This document shows positions 1 through 7,198 of a stretch of 8,763 nt of DNA, piece by piece (position 1 is the stretch's first letter; each line of letters starts with the position of its first letter). The stretch is from Ahrensia sp. (GTDB lineage Bacteria > Pseudomonadota > Alphaproteobacteria > Rhizobiales > Rhizobiaceae). A program made the translations under genes and the position numbers. The notes beneath the pieces were generated by a model. That model saw only the letters and a list, made by a program, of their open reading frames with translations. It was not told the DNA's origin and did no database searches. The stretch spans positions 1 to 8,763 of the forward strand of contig QILU01000119.1 of the NCBI GenBank assembly GCA_003233475.1. Reading direction: 5' to 3'.

Positions 1-1368
1 GATTCACAATCTGAATTGTTGAAAGAAATTGACCGCCATCAATCCACCCTGACTGAATTGACGAATGCAAAAGATGAAGCGGAAAAGGCCAACAATGCCA
101 AATCGGGCTTCCTGGCGAATATGAGCCATGAATTGCGTACTCCGCTGAATGCAGTGCTGGGCTATAGTGAAATTCTTCTGGAGGATGCGGAGCTTGATGG
201 ACGCGGCGAACAAATTGCTGACTTGCAGAAAATTTCTGCCGCCGGCAAACACCTGCTGGCCATGGTGAATGATATTCTCGACATTTCAAAAATTGAAGCA
301 GGTAAAGCGGATCTCTATCTGGAAACATTCAATCTGGATAAATTTATTACCGAGCTTGAAGCGACCGCACGCCCGTTGGCCGCAAAGAACACAAACGCTT
401 TTGTTTTGCTGAAAGATGAAAATCTTGGTGACGTGCATATGGACGCAACCAAATTGCGTCAGTCAATATTGAACCTATTGTCCAACGCTTCGAAATTTAC
501 TGAAAACGGACAGATTACAATATCGGTAGAGCGTTTTGAAAAAGATGATAAAGAATGGGTCTCCATTTCGGTTCGCGATACGGGGGTTGGTATCTCTGAA
601 GAAAACCTGAACAATCTTTTCCGTAATTTCTCCCAAGCCAATTCATCCATTACCGCAAAATTTGGCGGTACCGGCCTTGGCCTTTCATTGAGCCAAAACC
701 TTTGCCGTTTAATGGGTGGTAAAATTACCCTTGAAAGTAAACTGGGAGAGGGCTCCTGCTTTACGATATATCTGCCTGCCCATGTTGTTCAGATAGAAGA
801 AGAAAATGAAGGGCCGGTCGAGGATACTTCGACATTGCTTGCGGAAGAAGCAATTGTTGATTTGTCAAAAACTGACGGGGGCAATTATCATGTTTCCGGA
901 AATGCAAATACGCTCGATGGGGCAATTCGCGGCTTGAAAAACGTTAAAGCGCGGGCAGATGCGCAATACAATTCTTCTTCCAATTCGAGCGATAATAACA
1001 GACGCAGCGTGCTGGTAATTGATGATGACCGAAACTTTCTCGATGTGGCCGAACGGTTGCTGAACAGAGAGGGTTATAAAACCATTTCAACGGATTCACC
1101 GGAAGGTGTTTTGCAATTGGCGCAAACAATTAAACCCTATGTCATTCTCCTCGATGTGGTCATGCCGGGATTGGATGGCTGGGATGTAATAGGTGCCCTG
1201 AAATCTGATCCGCAAACGGCCCAAATTCCTGTACTCATGATTAGTAATGTGACGGACAAGGAAAAAGCGCGGAAATTTGAGGCTGCTGGATTTATTGAAA
1301 AGCCGCTTGATAGTGAGAAATTGAAACTGGCATTGGCAACAATTGAACAGTTGGCAAAAACTGGGTAG
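1..1368 (+). CDS. Hybrid sensor histidine kinase with C-terminal receiver domain (5' end missing)
   Basis: Cytoplasmic kinase part of a membrane or cytosolic sensor. It should autophosphorylate on His and pass the phosphate to its own receiver or to a partner. The frame is open from base 1, so the N-terminal sensor part lies outside the window; the TTG at 16 is probably not a start. Fragment of 455 codons, numbered from base 1: charged, coiled-coil-like lead-in 5-35; HisKA with H-box SHELRTPLN and phospho-acceptor His43 (127-129); HATPase with N-box Asn162, G1 motif DTGVGIS at Asp193, F-box FRNFSQA and G2 GGTGLGLS at 222-229; a poorly conserved Ser/Asn-rich linker about 261-333; receiver about 335-450 with the DDD acidic cluster from 341, phospho-acceptor Asp385 ([13 protein letters not shown]) and Lys434. 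All catalytic motifs are intact. Domain calls are secure. The signal sensed is unknown, and the nearby lone receivers are likely but unproven partners. Confidence 0.95.
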   Translation, partial: DSQSELLKEIDRHQSTLTELTNAKDEAEKANNAKSGFLANMSHELRTPLNAVLGYSEILLEDAELDGRGEQIADLQKISAAGKHLLAMVNDILDISKIEAGKADLYLETFNLDKFITELEATARPLAAKNTNAFVLLKDENLGDVHMDATKLRQSILNLLSNASKFTENGQITISVERFEKDDKEWVSISVRDTGVGISEENLNNLFRNFSQANSSITAKFGGTGLGLSLSQNLCRLMGGKITLESKLGEGSCFTIYLPAHVVQIEEENEGPVEDTSTLLAEEAIVDLSKTDGGNYHVSGNANTLDGAIRGLKNVKARADAQYNSSSNSSDNNRRSVLVIDDDRNFLDVAERLLNREGYKTISTDSPEGVLQLAQTIKPYVILLDVVMPGLDGWDVIGALKSDPQTAQIPVLMISNVTDKEKARKFEAAGFIEKPLDSEKLKLALATIEQLAKTG

Positions 1369-1388
1369 CGCGGTAAATATATTAGGAG

Positions 1389-1417
1389 TTGATCGGTAGT
1401 GATATGAAGTGTAAAAT
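1389..1417 (+). promoter_or_regulatory. Candidate sigma-70-type promoter for the DivK-like receiver
   Basis: TTGATC (1389-1394) and TAAAAT (1412-1417) are separated by 17 bases, close to the -35/-10 consensus, and lie about 75 nt upstream of the receiver start at 1491. The boxes overlap the possible terminator hairpin, so one sequence is being read two ways. In AT-rich intergenic DNA such matches also arise by chance. Confidence 0.3.
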
Positions 1418-1437
1418 TCATTACCAGTTGTTTTTTT
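1395..1437 (+). terminator. Possible intrinsic terminator after the hybrid kinase
   Basis: Starting 27 nt after the kinase stop codon, GGTAGTGA (1395-1402) can pair with TCATTACC (1418-1425), including one G-U pair, around a 15-nt loop. Five bases later comes a run of seven T (1431-1437). The stem is short and the loop large, so this is a moderate candidate. It would separate the kinase transcript from the downstream receiver gene. Confidence 0.4.
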
Positions 1438-1490
1438 GGATAGGTTGTCGGTAACGGTCAACTTGGGGCTAAAATAAAACGAGTGAAGCT

Positions 1491-1865
1491 ATGACTTTGG
1501 TATTGGTGGTTGAAGACAATGCAGTGAATAGGGACGTGCTGGGACGCCGTTTGGAACGCCGTGGGTACACGGTGCGGTTTGCTGTTGATGGACCAACGGG
1601 GATTCAAGCCGCGATCGACTTGAAGCCGGATCTGATTCTTATGGATATTGGTCTTGGTGAAATGGATGGCTGTGAAGCCACGCGTCAGATCAAGCTAAAT
1701 CCGGATACGGTAAATATTCCCGTCATTGCGCTCACAGCGAGCGCCTTCGAAACGGATCGCAAAAAGGCTTTTGAAGCCGGGTGTGTTGATTTTGACACCA
1801 AACCGGTGGATTTACCCAGGTTGCTCTCCAAAATGGAACGATGCCTGGCCATGTTGAACGGCTAG
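1491..1865 (+). CDS. DivK-like single-domain response regulator
   Basis: A 124-residue protein consisting only of a CheY-type receiver domain, so it acts through phosphorylation-dependent protein contacts or as a phosphorelay intermediate rather than by binding DNA. Visible landmarks are the acidic pair Glu8-Asp9 (VVEDN), phospho-acceptor Asp52 (LILMDIGLGEMDG), switch Thr82 (VIALTASAF) and Lys104 (TKPVD). The stretch after Asp52 reads GLGEMDG where most relatives have a Met-Pro pair, so the usual Pro is missing; this is a variation, not a sign of inactivation. ATG at 1491 begins the receiver fold exactly, although its Shine-Dalgarno is weak. It lies 122 nt after the hybrid kinase on the same strand, which makes that kinase the obvious candidate phosphodonor (inference). 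The overall look, with NIPVIALTA, resembles DivK, but orthology to the cell-cycle regulator cannot be claimed because such receivers are abundant in this class. Confidence 0.93.
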   Translation: MTLVLVVEDNAVNRDVLGRRLERRGYTVRFAVDGPTGIQAAIDLKPDLILMDIGLGEMDGCEATRQIKLNPDTVNIPVIALTASAFETDRKKAFEAGCVDFDTKPVDLPRLLSKMERCLAMLNG

Positions 1866-1883
1866 AGCGAATGAACCGGGGAG

Positions 1884-1914
1884 AGGTTGGGTCCTAATTA
1901 ACGGGCTCTAACCT
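1884..1914. terminator. Hairpin between convergent receiver genes, possible terminator
   Basis: On the plus strand 1884-1895 can pair with 1903-1914 (AGGTTGGG arm against the TCTAACCT arm, plus an inner CCT/GGG step), with G-U pairs, one internal mismatch and a 7-nt loop. It sits 18 nt after the stop of the plus-strand receiver and contains the stop codon of the minus-strand receiver (1908-1910). No T-run follows directly on either side, and on the minus strand the G-U pairs become A-C mismatches. If it works, it serves the plus-strand transcript. Confidence 0.3.
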
Positions 1915-2303
1915 GTCGCCGTTTTCAGCTTGTCATCCAACAAATGTTTTCTTAGCAATTGAAAATCAATAGGCTTTTGCAGGACGAAAGGCATGGACAG
2001 GCCTTTTTCGATTCCATATTGCTGGGTCTCTTCAAGAACCTTCATCTCAGCGCCACTGGCAACAATAATATGGCCGGTATATCCGGCTTCAGAGAGCAAT
2101 GAGAGCAGACCGCGCGCGTCAATATTTGGCATGTTGACATCAATCGCCATAACGTCGGGCTGCAAAGCTGCGGTGAGGTTTGTAACACCGCGGGAATCGG
2201 AAGTAGCAAAACCTTCATAGCCGCAACGCTCAGCGACCCGAACAATAAGTTCGGCTGAATCCACATCGTCGTCTACTGCTAAAATTCTGCTCTGTTTGGG
2301 CAT
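1908..2303 (-). CDS. Single-domain response regulator (receiver) downstream of the PLP enzyme gene
   Basis: A 131-residue stand-alone receiver with no output domain. Key residues are all present: acidic cluster Asp11-Asp13 (LAVDDDVD), phospho-acceptor Asp55 (MAIDVNMPNID), Ser83 as the Thr/Ser switch (IIVASGAE) and Lys110 (LQKPID). The start at 2303 is supported by a good GAAGGA six bases upstream. It follows the alpha-oxoamine synthase gene on the same strand after 80 nt with no convincing terminator, so co-transcription is likely. It is convergent with the other receiver and the hybrid kinase. It is clearly different in sequence from the 1491-1865 receiver, so it is not a recent duplicate. 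Its kinase and effect are unknown; control of, or coupling to, the PLP enzyme is an inference from position only. Confidence 0.93.
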   Translation of the reverse strand: MPKQSRILAVDDDVDSAELIVRVAERCGYEGFATSDSRGVTNLTAALQPDVMAIDVNMPNIDARGLLSLLSEAGYTGHIIVASGAEMKVLEETQQYGIEKGLSMPFVLQKPIDFQLLRKHLLDDKLKTATG

Positions 2304-2309
2304 TTTATT

Positions 2310-2315
2310 TCCTTC
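2310..2315 (-). promoter_or_regulatory. Shine-Dalgarno of the minus-strand receiver
   Basis: On the minus strand GAAGGA precedes the ATG at 2303 by six bases. It is the clearest ribosome binding site in the left half of the window and fixes the start of this gene. Confidence 0.6.
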
Positions 2316-2383
2316 ATCGAAATAATAAATTAGTAGAAATAGTCAGGATACAGAACGCCTGATCGCGAAATTGTCTGGATTGA

Positions 2384-3760
2384 TTATGCGGCGCGCCCGG
2401 TGGTTTGTTGCACGGGAATCGAAGCCGGATGAATGCTGGAATTTTCGTCTTCCCGATAGGTGCGATATTCAAGGTCAGCCTCTTTCATTGCCTGCAACAT
2501 CAATTTAACCAGAGTGTCAATATCCTCTGACGTGTGTTCAGACATAACCTGTACGCGGAAACGCGCACCGCCTTGGGGAACAGCAGGATATTCCACCAGA
2601 TTGGCGATGGCACCAAGGGTGCTCAAATTGCGTGATGCAATACGGGCAAGGCCCTCTGCGCCCACCCGAACCGGAATAATAGCGGAAGGATCGCCAAGGG
2701 TTTCAAGACCAACCTTCTTCATTTCACGGCGCATATACAAAACATTGTTCATCAGTGATTTACGGCGCCTTTTGCCCTCGTTGGAGCGAACAATACTGAA
2801 TGCTTCCAAAACTGTTGCGGCTTGTACCGGGGAAAGGGCGTTTGAGAACGTCTGGGTGGCACTGTAGTATTTCAGATACTCAGCTGCTTCGATCGTTTTC
2901 ACACTCACGAACCCGCCATTTGAGGCGAATGTTTTGGAAAATGAACCGATAATAATATCGGCGGCATCAACCATATTCTGCAACCCAAGATGGCCGAGAC
3001 CAACCTCGCCGATTGAACCAAAATCATGGGCGCAATCCACCAGAAGTTGGGCATTATACTCGTCGCAAAGAGCGCGCAGAGCGCCGATGTCCGGGGTATC
3101 GGAATGCATGGAGAAAAGGCTCTCGGTAATAACTAGGATACCATTTTTGGTATCACGGGAACGAATGCGTTGAAGACGGCGTTCAACCGCACGAATATTT
3201 AAATGGCCGTGAAAATGGATATTAGATGTGGCGGCGCGCGCGCCTTCCTGGAGGCATGAGTGGGCCAAAACATCAATCACCACATGATCATCGGGGCGTA
3301 TAATACCTTGAACGGAGGCAAACCCGGCTGACCAGCCTGTGGGGTAAAGCACTGTGGGGCGACCATCCAGAAAATCTGAAATTTCGCTTTCCAAAGCAAG
3401 CGAACCCGTGGTGTTGCCTAAAAGGGCACCGGAGCCGGCGCTGTGAACACCATAGTCTTTAATTGCCTTCAATGCTGCTTCTTTAATAGAAGGGTGGGAG
3501 GCAAGTGTCAGATAATCCTGAGAAGCAAAATTTACTCCGGCAATTTCCTGACCGGCATCTGTTTTTGCGGTTGTGTGAGTCTTTGGCGCAGAAGACGTAG
3601 ACTTTGCATAGGGCCAGACATCATTTTCGCGGCGCAAATTCTGCCATTTATAAAATCCATTGACCCGGTCAATAAGATGAGTGCCCTCAGGCAGTCTGTG
3701 ATCGCGCAGGCTTCCGGTTAAAGCCGATTCAGGTATACGTTTATTGGTGTTGTTCGTCAT
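2384..3760 (-). CDS. Alpha-oxoamine synthase-family PLP enzyme (serine palmitoyltransferase / AONS-like)
   Basis: Fold-type I PLP enzyme of the family that condenses an amino acid with an acyl thioester, releasing CO2 (BioF, KBL, HemA, serine palmitoyltransferase, CqsA). Numbered from ATG 3760 (458 residues): substrate-entry segment GVNFASQDYL around 76-85; cofactor-stacking His167 in DVLAHSCLQEG; Asp242 and His245 in VDCAHDFG; PLP-lysine Lys276 in GSFSKTFASNGGF; C-terminal small domain with QGGARFRVQVM. The lysine motif resembles serine palmitoyltransferase (GTFSKSFAS) more than BioF or CqsA. DCAHD replaces the usual DEAHS. It is about 50 residues longer than BioF, mostly as an N-terminal extension (LIDRVNGFYKWQ and following). 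The frame is open up to an ATG at 3859, but that has no ribosome site and adds 33 residues unlike the family, so 3760 is preferred. The substrate cannot be told from sequence. It is likely the first gene of an operon with the downstream receiver. Confidence 0.88.
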   Translation of the reverse strand: MTNNTNKRIPESALTGSLRDHRLPEGTHLIDRVNGFYKWQNLRRENDVWPYAKSTSSAPKTHTTAKTDAGQEIAGVNFASQDYLTLASHPSIKEAALKAIKDYGVHSAGSGALLGNTTGSLALESEISDFLDGRPTVLYPTGWSAGFASVQGIIRPDDHVVIDVLAHSCLQEGARAATSNIHFHGHLNIRAVERRLQRIRSRDTKNGILVITESLFSMHSDTPDIGALRALCDEYNAQLLVDCAHDFGSIGEVGLGHLGLQNMVDAADIIIGSFSKTFASNGGFVSVKTIEAAEYLKYYSATQTFSNALSPVQAATVLEAFSIVRSNEGKRRRKSLMNNVLYMRREMKKVGLETLGDPSAIIPVRVGAEGLARIASRNLSTLGAIANLVEYPAVPQGGARFRVQVMSEHTSEDIDTLVKLMLQAMKEADLEYRTYREDENSSIHPASIPVQQTTGRAA

Positions 3761-3925
3761 TGTTCTCGCCACCCAGGTGATGTTGTTGCGGCCAGAATGG
3801 AGGATGAGGGGAAAATGGCGGTTAAAAATGATGGTTAGGAAATTGTTATCATCAGTCATGGTTATTTATTTGTTACCAATGTCCACGGGCCTTAGGGGAT
3901 CATAATTTCCAGAGTCAACCAAGCG

Positions 3926-3943
3926 TTAATGCATATGCCTTAA
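3926..3943. promoter_or_regulatory. 18-bp imperfect palindrome in the divergent intergenic region
   Basis: TTAATGCATATGCCTTAA reads the same on both strands except for one mismatched pair (T3930/C3939), with a perfect GCATATGC core at 3931-3938. It lies 34 nt before the TTG start of the GGDEF-EAL gene and about 165 nt before the preferred start of the divergent PLP gene. Such symmetry suits a dimeric regulator, but no regulator family is recognised and the AT-rich ends raise the odds of chance. Confidence 0.35.
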
Positions 3944-3977
3944 AAACAACGAATGAGACGATTGAATAACAGGCTGG

Positions 3978-6365
3978 TTGGGAACACTCTTGAGTATAAC
4001 CGAAAATCAAATAGACGTGCTGAAAAGCGGATTAGGCTTGAAATATCAAGCTAAGCTGAAAAATGTCCGAATAAGATCAACAAAGAAACTTATCCCTGTC
4101 ATTGGTTTGGTGAATCTGATTACGGCCGCGTTGCTCCTTTGGATGTATGCCGAGAGTGGAAATGTGCTGGGAAAAACTCTTTGGGTGGGCGCTCTGGGGT
4201 TGGTATTGATTCACTCTGGGTTCTCCTGGGCAAAAAACAACCGCCATAAACAATTGTATTTGAAGGGTAAGACCGCTTATGAATCCGAGATAAAGCGCAG
4301 TTTGTTTCCGGTTCATTTTTCAGCATTCATGTTGGGACTCGTTTGGGGTTCGGCTGGACCATTGTTTAGTATGCTTGGATCAGCTGAGCTTAAAACACCA
4401 CTTGCTATCGCCCTTTCCACCACCCTGATTTCGGGTGGTTGCCTGTTTGCCGCAATTCCACGGGCGGTTCTCGCGTTTATTCTGCCAGTTGTTTTTGGCA
4501 GCATCTATGCCCTTTGGGCGCTTCCGCCGTCAAACTCCACGTTCTTTATGTATATAATCCTGGTTCTTATTGCACTGGGCGTGTTTGTGGCCATTTCTAT
4601 CTATGCCAAGCTGCTAACTCATTCAGTAATAAAGGGCGAAAAAGAAAAAGAGCAAACCGCAAAAACGAGTATGTTGTTGAGCGAATTGCAACAGGCTTCT
4701 TCCAATTGGGTTTGGGAAACTGATCCAGCTGGCCAATTGACGCGCTTTCCTCCTGAAATGTTGCCAAAGGACGTCGATCTTCATTCAATCAGGCTGGTTG
4801 AGTATTTGAATCGTATTGCGTCAATTAAGGGCACACAGCTTCAGGAGTTGGAAAAAGCGCTAGAGAACAATGAGCCGTTCAAAGACATTATTTTGTGCAC
4901 CAACCGGGGCATGGGGGAAATGTGGCTTCGCTTAAGTGGCCATCCGGTGGTTGAAAGCAATGGTGAGGTGATCGGGTTTGTGGGAACCGGTTTTGATATT
5001 ACGGCAGAAAAACTGGCCGAAGATCGCATTGATACACTTGCCCATAGTGACACCTTAACCGGGCTGATGAACCGCGGCTCGTTTACGGAACGTCTATCGA
5101 AGTCAGTGGCGAATATGGAACGCTATGGTCGGCCGTTTACAATATTGTATTTGGATCTTGATGGATTCAAACTGATTAATGACACCAGGGGTCATTTGGC
5201 TGGTGACCGGTTGCTGGCGGAAGCCAGTGAACGGCTGGAAGACGAAGTTCGCGAAGGGGATTGTATTGCGCGCCTCGGTGGAGACGAGTTCGCCATATTG
5301 ATGGACAATCAAGGTGATGCGGGTGCCGCTGCACGGTTGGCAGCACGCCTGATTGGCGAAATTGGTAAACCGTATTATCTGGACAATGAGGAATTGCGTA
5401 TTGGGCTGAGCATCGGAATAGCGCTTGCCCCGCTTAATGGTACGCGCCCTGACCAACTCATCCGCAATGCCGATCTTGCACTCTATCGCGCCAAGGCGGA
5501 TGGCCGGGGGGTATTCAGATTCTTTGAAAACGGCATGGATTCTGAACTGCGCGAAAAGCGCATGTTAGAAGCTGAGCTCAGCGATGCGGTTAAAAATGAT
5601 GAACTGGTTCTGCACTTTCAGCCGCTGGTTGATGCAAAAACTCGAGAAATTGCCGGAATGGAAAGTCTTGTTCGTTGGGAACACCCCATTCGCGGCCTTC
5701 TTTCCCCTATCGAATTTGTGGAGATGGCAGAGCAAAGCCATCTGATCTCTGAACTCGGTCATTGGATATTGAAGAAGGCCTGCAAAACTGCGCTCAACTG
5801 GCCTGAACACACTTTTGTTGCGGTGAATCTTTCAGGCCAACACTTCATGCGGGAAGATATTGTCGCGGAAGTTGATCAGATTTTGAAAGAGACAGGACTG
5901 CCCGCCTCCCGGCTTGAACTTGAAATTACCGAGAGCCTGCTAATTAACAATTCCAAAGAGGTTATTTCCAAACTGGAAAACTTAAAGGCTTTGGGAGTTT
6001 CGGTTGCGATGGATGATTTTGGGACGGGTTATTCTTCCCTGTCGTACCTAATGAATGTGCCATTCGATAAACTGAAAATTGATAAATCGTTTATTGATAA
6101 AGTGCCCGACAATGAGGCAGGCAAGAAAATCGTTCGAATGATTACCACATTGGCCAGGGAACTTGACATGAAGGTTACGGCAGAGGGCGTGGAAGCAGAA
6201 GAACAGGCTAAATATCTCAGCAGCATAGGCTGCGATATGTTGCAAGGTTATTTATTTGCCAAACCGATGAATGAAGAAAAGCTGCCGGCTTATTTCCTTA
6301 AATCAGCGAAAAAATTCTCGTTGCGCAGGGGGAATAAACGATTGAGTAAGAAAAAAGTGGCGTGA
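3978..6365 (+). CDS. Membrane PAS-GGDEF-EAL cyclic-di-GMP synthase/phosphodiesterase
   Basis: A 795-residue inner-membrane protein. About six hydrophobic helices (roughly 38-58, 66-84, 112-134, 140-160, 162-182, 188-210) form a MASE-like sensor. A PAS fold (about 232-345) starts at SNWVWETDPAGQL and ends at GFVGTGFDITAEK. The GGDEF domain (355-515) has an intact GGDEF at 434-438 and inhibitory I-site REGD (425-428) five residues before it. The EAL domain (about 530-775) has ESL at 562-564 for EAL, with Gln548, Asn617, Glu649, Asp679/Asp680, Lys700, Glu736 and Gln756 all in place. Both activities are therefore plausible; in tandem proteins one often dominates. A basic tail ends the protein. 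The frame opens after a stop at 3963 and has no ATG before residue 56, inside the first helix, so translation must begin at TTG 3978, TTG 3990 or GTG 4017; 3978 is listed but uncertain. Divergent from the PLP gene. Confidence 0.95.
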   Translation: MGTLLSITENQIDVLKSGLGLKYQAKLKNVRIRSTKKLIPVIGLVNLITAALLLWMYAESGNVLGKTLWVGALGLVLIHSGFSWAKNNRHKQLYLKGKTAYESEIKRSLFPVHFSAFMLGLVWGSAGPLFSMLGSAELKTPLAIALSTTLISGGCLFAAIPRAVLAFILPVVFGSIYALWALPPSNSTFFMYIILVLIALGVFVAISIYAKLLTHSVIKGEKEKEQTAKTSMLLSELQQASSNWVWETDPAGQLTRFPPEMLPKDVDLHSIRLVEYLNRIASIKGTQLQELEKALENNEPFKDIILCTNRGMGEMWLRLSGHPVVESNGEVIGFVGTGFDITAEKLAEDRIDTLAHSDTLTGLMNRGSFTERLSKSVANMERYGRPFTILYLDLDGFKLINDTRGHLAGDRLLAEASERLEDEVREGDCIARLGGDEFAILMDNQGDAGAAARLAARLIGEIGKPYYLDNEELRIGLSIGIALAPLNGTRPDQLIRNADLALYRAKADGRGVFRFFENGMDSELREKRMLEAELSDAVKNDELVLHFQPLVDAKTREIAGMESLVRWEHPIRGLLSPIEFVEMAEQSHLISELGHWILKKACKTALNWPEHTFVAVNLSGQHFMREDIVAEVDQILKETGLPASRLELEITESLLINNSKEVISKLENLKALGVSVAMDDFGTGYSSLSYLMNVPFDKLKIDKSFIDKVPDNEAGKKIVRMITTLARELDMKVTAEGVEAEEQAKYLSSIGCDMLQGYLFAKPMNEEKLPAYFLKSAKKFSLRRGNKRLSKKKVA

Positions 6366-6383
6366 ATTGAAATCTCCCAATTA

Positions 6384-6399
6384 ATGGTTTGGAAACCAT
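6384..6399. repeat. Short inverted repeat between the GGDEF-EAL and outer-membrane genes
   Basis: ATGGTTTGGAAACCAT pairs ATGGTTT with AAACCAT across two central bases, and flanking TT/AA can extend it past one mismatch. It lies in the 71-nt gap, 18 nt after the upstream stop and 37 nt before the barrel start. No T-run follows, so it is a weak terminator; an operator for the barrel gene is equally possible. Confidence 0.35.
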
Positions 6400-6436
6400 C
6401 AAGCACTACTATGGGATCTAAGTGAGAGTATGATTT

Positions 6437-7093
6437 ATGACTAATTTGATCAAAATTATTGCAGTCGGTGCATTGCTTCTGGCTGGTACAGCGGTACAGG
6501 CGCAGGAACTGCGCGGCTCGATTGCATCCGAGGCTGCGGGTGGATCCGACTGGTCGGGTTTTTATCTGGGTGTCGGCGTTTCCTATACCTCATACGAGGA
6601 TGTTGACCAGCGTTTTGATAGAGACAATGGGTTTCCGGTTGTCTTTACTGGTGGGACACCAGGTTTTGTTTCAACGGGCGATGATTTAGCTCTGTCAATT
6701 CATGTTGGATATAATGCTCAATTTGACAATGTTGTTGTGGGCGTTGAAGCAGATTTCATAAATCTGAGTTCTACGTTCAAAATTGCACCAAGCATTTCCA
6801 CCGATGGTCCGTTGAATATTCGGGTAAATGATTTGATGTCTGCGCGATTGCGCGTTGGATATGATCTTGGTCGATTCCTGCCCTTTGCAACGGCTGGTGT
6901 AGCCTATGCCTCTACAAATATCACCGGGCTCGAGGGCTATGGAATGGTGGGCGGTGTTGGTGTTGATTATAAGGTGACAGAGAATGTGATCTTCGGCGTT
7001 AGCTATCTGCGTTATGAATTTAGCGATTTCGGTGGCGAGCCAGTAGAAGTTGAAGCCGATTTGTTCAAGGCACAGTTTAGCGCCAGGTTTTAA
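6437..7093 (+). CDS. Outer-membrane beta-barrel protein (Omp25/Omp31-like porin family)
   Basis: A 218-residue exported protein. The first 22 residues are a Sec signal peptide: Lys6, hydrophobic core IIAVGALLLAG, then AVQA with likely cleavage before QELRG. The mature part opens with DWSGFYLGVGVSY, the typical start of small alphaproteobacterial barrels (W-x-G-F-Y-x-G). It continues with alternating aromatic and small residues suited to about eight strands (for example LALSIHVGYNAQF, MSARLRVGYDLGRFLPFATAGVAYA, VIFGVSYLRYEF). It ends in FKAQFSARF, whose C-terminal Phe is the usual BAM recognition signal. The length fits an eight-stranded barrel. The Shine-Dalgarno is weak (GAGAG, eight bases before the ATG). 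Role: structural or small-pore outer-membrane protein; members of this family are often surface antigens. The specific substrate and any link to the neighbouring c-di-GMP enzyme are unknown. Confidence 0.9.
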   Translation: MTNLIKIIAVGALLLAGTAVQAQELRGSIASEAAGGSDWSGFYLGVGVSYTSYEDVDQRFDRDNGFPVVFTGGTPGFVSTGDDLALSIHVGYNAQFDNVVVGVEADFINLSSTFKIAPSISTDGPLNIRVNDLMSARLRVGYDLGRFLPFATAGVAYASTNITGLEGYGMVGGVGVDYKVTENVIFGVSYLRYEFSDFGGEPVEVEADLFKAQFSARF

Positions 7094-7198
7094 CAGCAAT
7101 TTTTAGTGCAATTTAGAATTCATTAACGGCGTTTTGACTCAATTATTCGGGTTAAGGCGCGGTCAATATCTCTCGTGCAAATTACTTTTTCATAGATT

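Noticed and set aside
1096..1461. Open frame of 121 codons on the minus strand over the end of the hybrid kinase
   Set aside because: It overlaps a clearly coding receiver domain and its translation has no recognisable motif; a shadow frame.
1863..1910. TAGAGC (1863-1868) and GCTCTA (1905-1910) as another member of the TAGAGC palindrome family
   Set aside because: Only six bases match, with a 36-base spacer, and both are explained by stop-codon neighbourhoods; the longer CCGTTC part of the motif is absent.
2343..2362. Short inverted repeat TCAGG/CCTGA between the PLP gene and the minus-strand receiver, as a terminator
   Set aside because: Only five pairs, a ten-base loop and no T-run on the minus strand; it does not argue against co-transcription.
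3818..3833. Exact 16-nt repeat GCGGTTAAAAATGATG, again at 5586-5601
   Set aside because: One copy is in the leader of the PLP gene and the other inside the EAL coding region in a different context. A single 16-mer match in a window this size is uncommon but plausible by chance, with no flanking similarity.
3889..3918. TTGACT (minus strand, 3918-3913) as a -35 box for the PLP gene with TAAGGC as -10
   Set aside because: The -10 match is poor and needs an 18-base spacer, so the support is too weak to list as a promoter.
6695..7099. Open frame of 134 codons opposite the outer-membrane barrel gene
   Set aside because: It lies antisense to a gene with signal peptide, barrel pattern and C-terminal Phe, and its own translation is not protein-like.
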